A DNA stretch of 5,610 nucleotides from Sphingobacteriales bacterium. Its GTDB lineage: Bacteria > Bacteroidota > Bacteroidia > Sphingobacteriales > Sphingobacteriaceae. This document shows positions 1 through 5,610 of this stretch, in pieces. The notes under the pieces are model-generated. The model searched no databases. It was not told the origin of the DNA and saw only the letters and a program-made list of their open reading frames with translations. Position 1 is the stretch's first letter. Each line of letters opens with the position of its first letter. The position numbers and the translations under genes are program-made. The stretch is from the NCBI GenBank assembly GCA_947478655.1, contig CANJWU010000082.1, positions 1-5,610 on the forward strand. The letters are read 5' to 3'.

Positions 1-18
1 CGACTCACATTGTGAAAA

Positions 19-27
19 TGTGGATAA
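19..27 (-). promoter_or_regulatory. Candidate DnaA box (perfect 9-mer)
   Basis: The minus strand reads TTATCCACA, an exact match to the strong DnaA-box consensus TTATNCACA. Directly beside it, bases 11-19 read ATTTTCACA on the same strand, which matches the consensus at all but two positions. A nine-T tract (36-44) follows on the plus-strand side. The site could mark DnaA control of a nearby promoter or the edge of an origin cluster lying to the left. A single 9-mer can also occur by chance, so function is unproven. Confidence 0.35.
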
Positions 28-73
28 TTTCTAAATTTTTTTTTGAAAAGAAGTTAGCAAAAGTGAAGAATAA

Positions 74-81
74 TACATTTC
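74..81 (+). promoter_or_regulatory. Weak candidate -7 element for the HU gene
   Basis: TACATTTC matches the Bacteroidota -7 consensus TAnnTTTG at all but the last base and lies about 80 bases before the HU start codon. No TTTG sits at the usual 19-21 base distance upstream; the nearest, at 42-45, is 28 bases away. If used, transcription would begin around 87-90 and the hairpin at 95-125 would lie in the leader. This is a weak assignment made by eye. Confidence 0.2.
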
Positions 82-94
82 TTAGAGGTATGAA

Positions 95-125
95 ATAGAC
101 CGCTTTTCCTTTAGGAATAGGCTAT
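95..125 (+). promoter_or_regulatory. Possible leader hairpin upstream of HU
   Basis: ATAG (95-98) and CC (100-101) can pair with GG (120-121) and CTAT (122-125), with A99 bulged. Inside, TTCC (106-109) pairs with GGAA (114-117) around a TTTA loop, leaving an internal loop of GCTT against TA. This gives ten base pairs with interruptions. No U-tract follows, so it is not an intrinsic terminator. It could be a leader structure or protein-binding site; it could also be accidental in such AT-rich DNA. Confidence 0.25.
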
Positions 126-163
126 ACATAAAAAACTAAATATTAAAACTTAAATTTAAAACC

Positions 164-439
164 ATGAACAAAGCAGAATTAATTGACGCAATGGCGGCAG
201 AAACACACATGACAAAAGCAGATTCAGGTCGTGCTTTAGATGCATTTTTAAATGCAACTACAAAATCATTGAAAAAAGGTGAGAAATTAACTTTAGTTGG
301 TTTCGGTACTTTTTCAGTTACTAAAAGACCAGCAAGAGTAGGTCGTAATCCACAAACTGGTAAAGCAATCAAAATTGCTGCTAAGAAAGTTGCTAAATTT
401 AAAGCAGGTGCTACTTTAGCTAAAGTGGTTAACAAGTAA
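164..439 (+). CDS. hup: HU-family nucleoid DNA-binding protein
   Basis: This 91-residue protein has the usual full length of an HU subunit. HU dimers bind, bend and compact DNA in the nucleoid with little sequence preference and help replication, repair and recombination. The N-terminal helical dimerisation half covers about residues 1-42. The family signature follows as GFGTF (46-50) and the beta-arm tip RNPQTG (61-66), whose proline (P63) intercalates between bases in known HU/IHF structures. The C-terminus is lysine-rich. Being a simple HU with RNPQTG, it cannot be assigned to the IHF alpha or beta type from sequence alone. ATG at 164 is the only sensible start, because an in-frame TAA lies at 137-139. 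The region before it is A-rich with no Shine-Dalgarno sequence, as is usual in Bacteroidota. It appears monocistronic, ending in the terminator at 459-492. Confidence 0.95.
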   Translation: MNKAELIDAMAAETHMTKADSGRALDAFLNATTKSLKKGEKLTLVGFGTFSVTKRPARVGRNPQTGKAIKIAAKKVAKFKAGATLAKVVNK

Positions 440-458
440 TTTTTAAAAAAATTATTTT

Positions 459-492
459 AAAAAAAGCCTCGAATTTATTCGAGGCTTTTTTT
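459..492. terminator. Bidirectional intrinsic terminator between hup and msrB
   Basis: A perfect inverted repeat of 15 base pairs (459-473 with 478-492) encloses a four-base TTTA loop. The core GCCTCGAA / TTCGAGGC is flanked by A-runs on the left and T-runs on the right, so each strand ends its stem with a U-tract. It lies between the HU stop (437-439) and the msrB stop (493-495, minus strand), so it can stop both convergent transcripts. It begins immediately after the msrB stop codon. Confidence 0.93.
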
Positions 493-1038
493 TTATTTCT
501 TTTCGAAAACTAATGAAACAGAATTCATGCAAAACCTTTTACCTGTTGGCTTTGGGCCATCATCAAACACATGGCCTAAATGAGCACTGCACCTTCCGCA
601 AACAACTTCTGTACGGATCATGCCATGAGATTGATCTGTAATATATTGCACGCTATTTTCGGAATAAGTTTCAAAAAAACTAGGCCAACCACATCCACTT
701 GCAAATTTACTATCCGATTCAAATAATTTATTTCCGCAGGCAGCGCAATAATAAAAACCTCTGTCAAAAAAATTATCATACTTTCCGGTGTAGGCTCTTT
801 CCGTTCCTTTTTTTCGAGCAATTTCGAATAATGCTGGGCTTAAGGTTTTTTCCCATTCTTGTTCCGAAACATTTATTTTTTCTTTACTCGTTTTATTGAA
901 ATAGGGATTAGTAGGTGTAGTCATTTTTTTATTGGTTTGTTGTGTTTTGTTAATGGTGGAATTGGATGTGTTTACTTGTGCCCCACAATTTATGTTCAAG
1001 CAAATGGTTAATGCCACAAATGGTATAATTAGTTTCAT
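493..1038 (-). CDS. msrB: Peptide-methionine (R)-S-oxide reductase MsrB, exported
   Basis: The enzyme reduces the R epimer of methionine sulfoxide in proteins back to methionine. It has 181 residues: a leader and low-complexity linker (1-about 45), then a complete MsrB domain. Two zinc-binding CxxC pairs are present (C98/C101 and C147/C150). GCGWPSF (115-121) supplies C116 at the usual resolving-cysteine position, HLGHVF is at 153-158, and RFCMNS (168-173) holds the catalytic C170. The first 18 residues are hydrophobic after a lysine and end in a cysteine, suggesting export as a lipoprotein or Sec substrate. The lipobox (LNINC) is poor, so lipidation is uncertain. An in-frame TAA two codons upstream fixes ATG 1036-1038 as the longest start. 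An internal ATG (922-924, M39) behind an A-rich stretch could give a cytoplasmic form. The gene stands alone, convergent with hup and divergent from the redox operon. Confidence 0.95.
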   Translation of the reverse strand: MKLIIPFVALTICLNINCGAQVNTSNSTINKTQQTNKKMTTPTNPYFNKTSKEKINVSEQEWEKTLSPALFEIARKKGTERAYTGKYDNFFDRGFYYCAACGNKLFESDSKFASGCGWPSFFETYSENSVQYITDQSHGMIRTEVVCGRCSAHLGHVFDDGPKPTGKRFCMNSVSLVFEKK

Positions 1039-1254
1039 TTTTTATATTTATTGGGTGCTACTAAATTAGACAAATACAACACAAATTTGTTTGACATAAT
1101 TGGATTTCAACTCTTGGGGAAAAGTTGTGCTGTTTGGAGGGTGTATTTCTGCTTCAAAAACTTTTATTTGTCACAAAAAATAATATTTTTGTTATAGGCC
1201 GATTATCTGTAAATTTATTTACTAAGCCACTATTTACCTTTAAAAACAACTAAT
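1039..1254. promoter_or_regulatory. Divergent intergenic region, msrB / redox operon
   Basis: No gene is seen in these 216 bases. They must hold the promoters for msrB (leftward) and the three-gene operon (rightward). For msrB, the minus strand shows TAATTTAG (1061-1068), one base off TAnnTTTG. There is a perfect palindrome ACAAATTTGT at 1081-1090. An imperfect hairpin lies at 1108-1127 (CAACT and TT pairing with AA and AGTTG around a GGGGA loop). Bases 1116-1145 are noticeably G-richer than their surroundings. None of these can be tied to a known regulator. Confidence 0.5.
1167..1191 (+). promoter_or_regulatory. Candidate Bacteroidota promoter for the redox operon
   Basis: TATTTTTG at 1184-1191 is an exact match to the -7 consensus TAnnTTTG. 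A TTTG at 1167-1170 could act as the -33 element, but the 13-base gap is shorter than the usual 19-21, so only the -7 part is convincing. Transcription would start near 1198, leaving a leader of roughly 55-60 bases before the TTG start codon. Confidence 0.35.
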
Positions 1255-3042
1255 TTGGAACCTACTCAAACTAAAGATCCAGAATACTATCACAAGGTGG
1301 TAGATTGTCAATATGCTTGCCCTGCACACACACCAGTACCAGAGTATATTCGATTAATTGCTGCAGGTAAATATACCGAAGCTTATATGGTTAATTGGGA
1401 ATCAAATGTTTTCCCTGGTATTTTAGGAAGAACCTGCGATCGTCCATGCGAACCAGCATGTCGAAGAGGTAGGGTAGAAGAAGAACCTGTTGCCATTTGT
1501 AGATTAAAACGCGTTGCCGCAGACCATAAATCGGATGTTACAGATTTAATGCCAATTATTCCCTCGGTAAAAAATGGTAAACGCATTGCCTTAATTGGTG
1601 GAGGTCCAGCTTCCTTAACAGTGGCAAGAGATCTAGCACCATTAGGTTATTCAATTGATTTATACGATAATCAAAACAAAGCAGGTGGCATGATGCGTAG
1701 TCAAATACCATCGTTTCGTTTGCCCGATTCGGTTTTAGATGAAGAGGTTGGTTATGTTTTAAATATGGGTATTGAAACACATTTCAATACTTATGTAAAT
1801 AGTTTAAAAGAAATTACGGATAAAAAATATGATGCGGTTTTTATTGGTACCGGTGCACCTAAAGGAAAAGATCTTTCCGATTTGCCTGGAAGAAAAGAAG
1901 CAAGCGCAAATGTACATATAGGTATTGAATGGCTTGCCAGTGTTGCATTTGAGCATACCAATAAAATAGGAAAAAAAGTTATTGTGCTGGGTGGTGGAAA
2001 TACTGCAATGGATTGTTGCCGTACTTCGCGTCGTTTAGGTGGCGATCAAGTGAAAGTAGTGGTAAGAAGTCCATTCTCCGAAATGCGCGCATCGGAATGG
2101 GAAAAAGAAGATGCATTACACGAAGATATTCCAATTATTGATTGTCATGTGCCGCAAAGTTTTGTGGTGGAAAATGGCAAACTAATGGGAATGAATTTCG
2201 ATAAAGTGCATGCGGTTTACGATGACAATGGAAAGCGTAAATTAGTAAGCACTAATGAAGCACCTGTGTTTATTGAAGCAGACGATGTCTTAATTGCTAT
2301 TGGCCAAGAAAATACTTTCCCTTGGATAGAAAGAGATTTGGGATTGGCATTCGATGAATATGGAATGCCGGTAGTAGATAAAAACACTTTTCAATCTACC
2401 AACGAAAAAATATTTTTTGGTGGAGATGCGGCATTGGGTCCTAAAAATGTAATTACTGCAGTAGCACAAGGACATCAAGCAGCCATTTCTATCGATTTAT
2501 TTTGTAACCAACAATCATTAACAGAAAGACCAAGTCCATATGTAAATTTGGTCAGTCAAAAAATGGGTATTCATGAATGGAGTTACGACAGTGATGTGGT
2601 AACAGACAATAGATATATTGTACCACAAGTGAATAAAGAAATTGCACTCAAAGACCGTAAGGTAGAAGTAGAGCTAGGCTTTGATGGCTTACATGGCTAC
2701 AAAGAAGCCAAGCGTTGTTTAAATTGTGATGTGCAAACCGTGTTTACAGAAAATAAATGTATAGAGTGTGACGCCTGTGTTGATATTTGCCCAACGGCTT
2801 GTATTTCTTTTACATTTAATGAAGACGATGAAAATACATTGAGAAATAAACTTCAAGTACCTGCCTTAAATTTAAGTCAAGATTTATTAATCTCGGCACC
2901 ATTACCTACCCAAAGAGTAATGGTGAAAGATGAAGATGTTTGTTTGCATTGTGGTTTATGTGCAGAGCGTTGTCCAACATCTGCATGGGATATGCAAAAG
3001 TTTTTTTATACTACCAGTAAAGCAGGAAATCAATGTCAGTAA
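1255..3042 (+). CDS. GltD-like FAD/NAD(P) oxidoreductase with C-terminal 2x[4Fe-4S] ferredoxin domain
   Basis: This 595-residue cytoplasmic flavoprotein resembles the glutamate synthase small subunit and NfnB family. The N-terminal iron-sulfur region has C18, C22, C61, C65 and C69. The FAD-binding motif GGGPAS (115-120) has serine where glycine is usual. The NAD(P)-binding motif is GGGNTA (246-251), and a second FAD contact is at FFGGDAALG (387-395). After a CLNC pair (488/491) comes a bacterial ferredoxin domain with C502, C505, C508, C512 and C563, C566, C569, C573. The likely role is electron transfer between NAD(P)H and the 2-oxoacid oxidoreductase encoded next, with the ferredoxin domain standing in for a delta subunit. 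That role is inferred. It is not glutamate synthase proper: no large subunit is nearby. The start is TTG; the frame is open only back to 1213 and holds no ATG or GTG there. It overlaps the next gene by 10 bases, implying translational coupling. Confidence 0.88.
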   Translation: MEPTQTKDPEYYHKVVDCQYACPAHTPVPEYIRLIAAGKYTEAYMVNWESNVFPGILGRTCDRPCEPACRRGRVEEEPVAICRLKRVAADHKSDVTDLMPIIPSVKNGKRIALIGGGPASLTVARDLAPLGYSIDLYDNQNKAGGMMRSQIPSFRLPDSVLDEEVGYVLNMGIETHFNTYVNSLKEITDKKYDAVFIGTGAPKGKDLSDLPGRKEASANVHIGIEWLASVAFEHTNKIGKKVIVLGGGNTAMDCCRTSRRLGGDQVKVVVRSPFSEMRASEWEKEDALHEDIPIIDCHVPQSFVVENGKLMGMNFDKVHAVYDDNGKRKLVSTNEAPVFIEADDVLIAIGQENTFPWIERDLGLAFDEYGMPVVDKNTFQSTNEKIFFGGDAALGPKNVITAVAQGHQAAISIDLFCNQQSLTERPSPYVNLVSQKMGIHEWSYDSDVVTDNRYIVPQVNKEIALKDRKVEVELGFDGLHGYKEAKRCLNCDVQTVFTENKCIECDACVDICPTACISFTFNEDDENTLRNKLQVPALNLSQDLLISAPLPTQRVMVKDEDVCLHCGLCAERCPTSAWDMQKFFYTTSKAGNQCQ

Positions 3043-4835
3043 ATAATTTAATTAATAATTTTGTAGTTCGATTTGCTAATGTAAATGGAACGGGATCTGC
3101 TTCTGCCAATTATTTATTTGCAAAAGCAGTTTTTAGAATGGGCATTTTTGCTACTCCAAAAAACATTTTTCCTTCTAACATTCAAGGTTTACCTACTTGG
3201 TACGATGTACGAGTGTCTGAAAAGGGCTACCTAGGCCGAAGAGAGGGCGTTGATATGATGGTGTCGGTGAATCCACAAAGTATGGCTAACGACATTAAAA
3301 GTGTAAAAACAGGGGGTTATTTTTTATATGATAGCACCAAAGATTTACCAGAAAATTATATCAGAGAAGACATCAATTATATTGGAGTACCCTTAATGGA
3401 AATGTGTATTAATGAATATGCAGATCCAAGACAAAGACAATTATTTAAAAACATCATTTATGTAGGAGCACTTGCGGCACTCATGAATATTGAGTTTGAA
3501 GTATTGGAGCAATTATTTAAAGAGCAATTTGCAGGCAAAGAAAAATTAATTGCTCCCAATGTAAAAGCGCTACAATTAGGAATGGATTATATCAAACAAA
3601 ATTATGCATATCCATTGCCTATTCGATTAGAAAGAAGAGATTTAATCGGAGATAAAATTTTAATTGATGGAAATTCTGCTTGTGGTTTAGGTGCCGTATA
3701 TGGAGGCGCAACAGTAGCGGCTTGGTATCCTATCACCCCATCTACCTCTGTGGTTGAAGCCTATTCGGAGTATGCCAATAAATACAGAGTAGATCCTAAA
3801 ACAGGTAAAAATAATTTTGCAATTGTTCAAGCAGAAGATGAGTTAGCAGCCATTGGAATGGTGATTGGTGCTAATTGGAATGGGGCAAGATCTTTTACAG
3901 CAACCAGCGGGCCAGGTGTTTCTTTGATGAACGAATTTTTGGGCTTAGCTTATTTTGCGGAGATTCCTACTTTGCTCATTGATGTGCAAAGAAGTGGACC
4001 TTCTACAGGTATGCCAACCAGAACACAACAATCAGATATTACGATTGCGGCCTATGCATCGCATGGCGATACTAAACAGGTGCTAGTCATTCCAAGTACC
4101 CCAAAAGAATGTTTCGATCTTACTGCCGATTCGCTTGATTTAGCAGAGCATTTGCAAACGCCAATTATCATGCTAACCGATTTAGATTTGGGAATGAATG
4201 ATCATGTTTCGGAGCCACTTGTTTGGGACGATACTCGAAAATATAACAGAGGAAAAGTATTGAATGCCGAAGACCTAGAAAAAATGGGTCGCTTTGGAAG
4301 GTATTTAGATGTTGATAATGATGGCATAACTTATCGAACTTATCCTGGCACGCATCCAACTAAAGGTTCGTTTTTTACGCGTGGTACTTCTAGAGACGAA
4401 TACGCTGTATATACCGAAGACAGTGGCGCTTACGTTCAAAACATGGAACGCTTACAATTGAAATGGGAAACCGCAAAAACATTGGTACCTGCTCCAATCA
4501 TATACCAAGAAAAAAATAAATCTACCATTGGATTTATATTTTTTGGTACTACTTTATTTGCAGCCGAAGAATCGATGGATATGTTAGCCGAAAATAATAT
4601 CACAATAGATGCTATGCGTTTAAGAGCTTTTCCATTTAACAATCAGGTATCTGATTTTATTGAATCGCACCAAAGCATTGTGGTGATTGAACAAAATAGA
4701 GATGCGCAAATGAGAAGTTTATTAATCAATGAGTTGAATTGTAATCCATCAAAAATTAAATCGATTTTAAATTACGATGGTATGCCCATTACCGCAGACA
4801 TGATCGTAACTCAATTTCATCATTTATCATTATAA
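3033..4835 (+). CDS. korA: 2-oxoacid:ferredoxin oxidoreductase, fused gamma-alpha subunit (KorA type)
   Basis: This subunit joins with the beta subunit downstream to oxidise a 2-oxoacid, with CoA, to acyl-CoA, CO2 and reduced iron-sulfur carrier. In its 600 residues, a gamma domain (about 10-195) precedes the alpha pyrimidine-binding domain (about 208-390). The latter shows YPITPSTS (232-239), AEDELAA (267-273, with E270 at the likely diphosphate-activating Glu position), TSGPG (291-295) and RSGPSTGMPT (320-329). A C-terminal Rossmann-like domain lies at about 497-600. Gamma-alpha fusion is known for CoA-dependent KorAB enzymes, for example in Mycobacterium tuberculosis. The gamma domain has GTGSASAN (19-26) where separate gamma subunits usually have a GxGGQG motif. 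A DxDxDG loop sits at 426-431. The 2-oxoglutarate preference is inferred from family resemblance; pyruvate or a branched-chain 2-oxoacid cannot be excluded. ATG 3033 lies inside the end of the preceding gene; 18 bases separate the stop from the next start. Confidence 0.9.
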   Translation: MSVNNLINNFVVRFANVNGTGSASANYLFAKAVFRMGIFATPKNIFPSNIQGLPTWYDVRVSEKGYLGRREGVDMMVSVNPQSMANDIKSVKTGGYFLYDSTKDLPENYIREDINYIGVPLMEMCINEYADPRQRQLFKNIIYVGALAALMNIEFEVLEQLFKEQFAGKEKLIAPNVKALQLGMDYIKQNYAYPLPIRLERRDLIGDKILIDGNSACGLGAVYGGATVAAWYPITPSTSVVEAYSEYANKYRVDPKTGKNNFAIVQAEDELAAIGMVIGANWNGARSFTATSGPGVSLMNEFLGLAYFAEIPTLLIDVQRSGPSTGMPTRTQQSDITIAAYASHGDTKQVLVIPSTPKECFDLTADSLDLAEHLQTPIIMLTDLDLGMNDHVSEPLVWDDTRKYNRGKVLNAEDLEKMGRFGRYLDVDNDGITYRTYPGTHPTKGSFFTRGTSRDEYAVYTEDSGAYVQNMERLQLKWETAKTLVPAPIIYQEKNKSTIGFIFFGTTLFAAEESMDMLAENNITIDAMRLRAFPFNNQVSDFIESHQSIVVIEQNRDAQMRSLLINELNCNPSKIKSILNYDGMPITADMIVTQFHHLSL

Positions 4836-4853
4836 GAATAGCCCAAGCATATT

Positions 4854-5610
4854 ATGACTTATATCAAACCAAAATTTCGTCATCCTTCTTTACCTAAAAA
4901 TGATTTAGGCTATACCAAAACAGTGTACGAAGGTTCTTTATCTACACTTTGTGCAGGTTGTGGCCACGATTCAATCAGTGCGGCCATTGTACAGTCTTGT
5001 TACGAATTAGCGCTTGAGCCGCATCGTATTGCTAAACTTTCGGGCATTGGATGTTCTTCTAAAACACCTGCTTATTTTTTGAGTCAATCGCATGGTTTTA
5101 ATTCTGTGCATGGTAGAATGCCTTCGGTTGCAACCGGTGCTAGTTTAGCCAATAAAGATTTAATATATTTTGGTGTTTCGGGCGATGGCGATACCGCGTC
5201 TATTGGTATGGGACAATTTGTGCATGTGGTAAGAAGAAATTTAAACATGGTTTATGTTGTCATGAACAATGGATGTTATGGATTAACTAAAGGACAAGAT
5301 TCGGCAACAGCAGACGAAGGCTCTAAAAGTAAAGCTGGATCGGTGAATTTATTTAATGCCATAGATTTGCCAAGTTTAGCTTTAGAACTAGGTGCCACAT
5401 TTGTAGCACAAAGTTTTTCTGGCGATAAAGCACAACTTATTCCACTAATTAAAGCAGCCATCAAGCATCCTGGTTTTGCGCTTATCAATGTTATTTCGCC
5501 TTGTGTAACTTTTAATAATAATCCGGGCTCGACTAAAGCATACGATTATGTAAGAGAACACCTCGACGCAACTTCAACAGTAGATTTTATTCCTTTGCAA
5601 GAAGAAATTA
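4854..5610 (+). CDS. korB: 2-oxoacid:ferredoxin oxidoreductase beta subunit (KorB type), 3' end cut off
   Basis: The frame stays open to the window edge, giving 252 residues. The beta subunit binds thiamine diphosphate and one [4Fe-4S] cluster and forms the active site with the alpha domain of the preceding protein. LCAGCGH (32-38) supplies C33 and C36. GIGCSS adds C67 and SPC adds C217, matching the four cluster cysteines expected in the family. The diphosphate/Mg-binding motif runs from GDG (110-112) to NN (138-139), with the usual spacing of about 27 residues. HGRMPSVATG (86-95) is also typical. Long-form KorB proteins run to roughly 340-370 residues, so perhaps 90-120 residues lie beyond the window. 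ATG 4854 is the first start after an in-frame TAG (4839-4841). No terminator lies between it and the upstream gene, so it should share their transcript. No damage is seen: the truncation is only the window boundary. Confidence 0.92.
   Translation, partial: MTYIKPKFRHPSLPKNDLGYTKTVYEGSLSTLCAGCGHDSISAAIVQSCYELALEPHRIAKLSGIGCSSKTPAYFLSQSHGFNSVHGRMPSVATGASLANKDLIYFGVSGDGDTASIGMGQFVHVVRRNLNMVYVVMNNGCYGLTKGQDSATADEGSKSKAGSVNLFNAIDLPSLALELGATFVAQSFSGDKAQLIPLIKAAIKHPGFALINVISPCVTFNNNPGSTKAYDYVREHLDATSTVDFIPLQEEI

Noticed and set aside
136..435. Open frame on the minus strand opposite the HU gene, coding for a hydrophobic-looking product
   Set aside because: It is fully antisense to a clear HU gene, and its hydrophobicity follows from reading the complement of lysine- and alanine-rich codons. 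No family features were seen.
1091..1096. TTGACA resembling a sigma-70 -35 box
   Set aside because: No TATAAT-like element is found about 17 bases downstream, and Bacteroidota use a different promoter consensus.
1108..1127. Hairpin considered as an intrinsic terminator
   Set aside because: The stem is short and bulged, no T-tract follows on either strand, and it lies upstream of two divergent genes where no transcript should end.
1255..3042. Annotation as glutamate synthase small subunit (gltD)
   Set aside because: The fold matches, but the protein has an added 8Fe ferredoxin domain, lacks the first CxxC pair, and sits with korAB instead of gltB. Only family resemblance is claimed.
3033..3042. 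Ten-base overlap considered as a sign of frameshift between two pieces of one gene
   Set aside because: Both proteins are complete, with distinct domain sets, a proper stop and a proper ATG. The overlap is ordinary operon packing.
5276..5488. Minus-strand open frame within the beta-subunit gene
   Set aside because: It is antisense to conserved korB sequence, including the region just after the thiamine-diphosphate motif, and shows no features of its own.

Overview
The window reads as chromosomal DNA of a low-GC member of the Bacteroidota. This rests on four things: the AT-rich composition, A-rich translation starts without a Shine-Dalgarno sequence, a TAnnTTTG-type -7 element, and protein sequences that look typical of that phylum. 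No tRNA, rRNA, CRISPR array, insertion sequence or other mobile DNA was seen. The genus cannot be fixed from this stretch.

Layout. Bases 1-163 are an upstream region with a perfect DnaA-box 9-mer, a nine-T tract and a possible leader hairpin. They precede a 91-residue HU-family nucleoid protein (164-439, +). A strong bidirectional terminator (459-492) separates it from a convergent gene for an exported methionine sulfoxide reductase B (493-1038, -). A 216-base divergent intergenic region (1039-1254) follows. A tightly packed plus-strand operon then runs to the right edge: a GltD-like FAD/NAD(P) oxidoreductase with a C-terminal 2x[4Fe-4S] ferredoxin domain (1255-3042, TTG start), a gamma-alpha fused 2-oxoacid:ferredoxin oxidoreductase subunit (3033-4835, overlapping by 10 bases), and the thiamine-diphosphate-binding beta subunit (4854 to beyond 5610, cut by the window end).

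How the genes work together. The last two genes make the catalytic core of a KorAB-type enzyme, which oxidatively decarboxylates a 2-oxoacid (probably 2-oxoglutarate) to an acyl-CoA. No separate delta (ferredoxin) subunit is seen in the window. The first gene carries an equivalent domain fused to a flavoprotein, so the set looks like a self-contained complex that could pass electrons between the 2-oxoacid, iron-sulfur clusters, FAD and NAD(P)H without a free ferredoxin. This is inference from domain content and gene order, and is the most interesting point here. The HU and MsrB genes are ordinary housekeeping and oxidative-damage-repair genes with no evident functional link to the operon.
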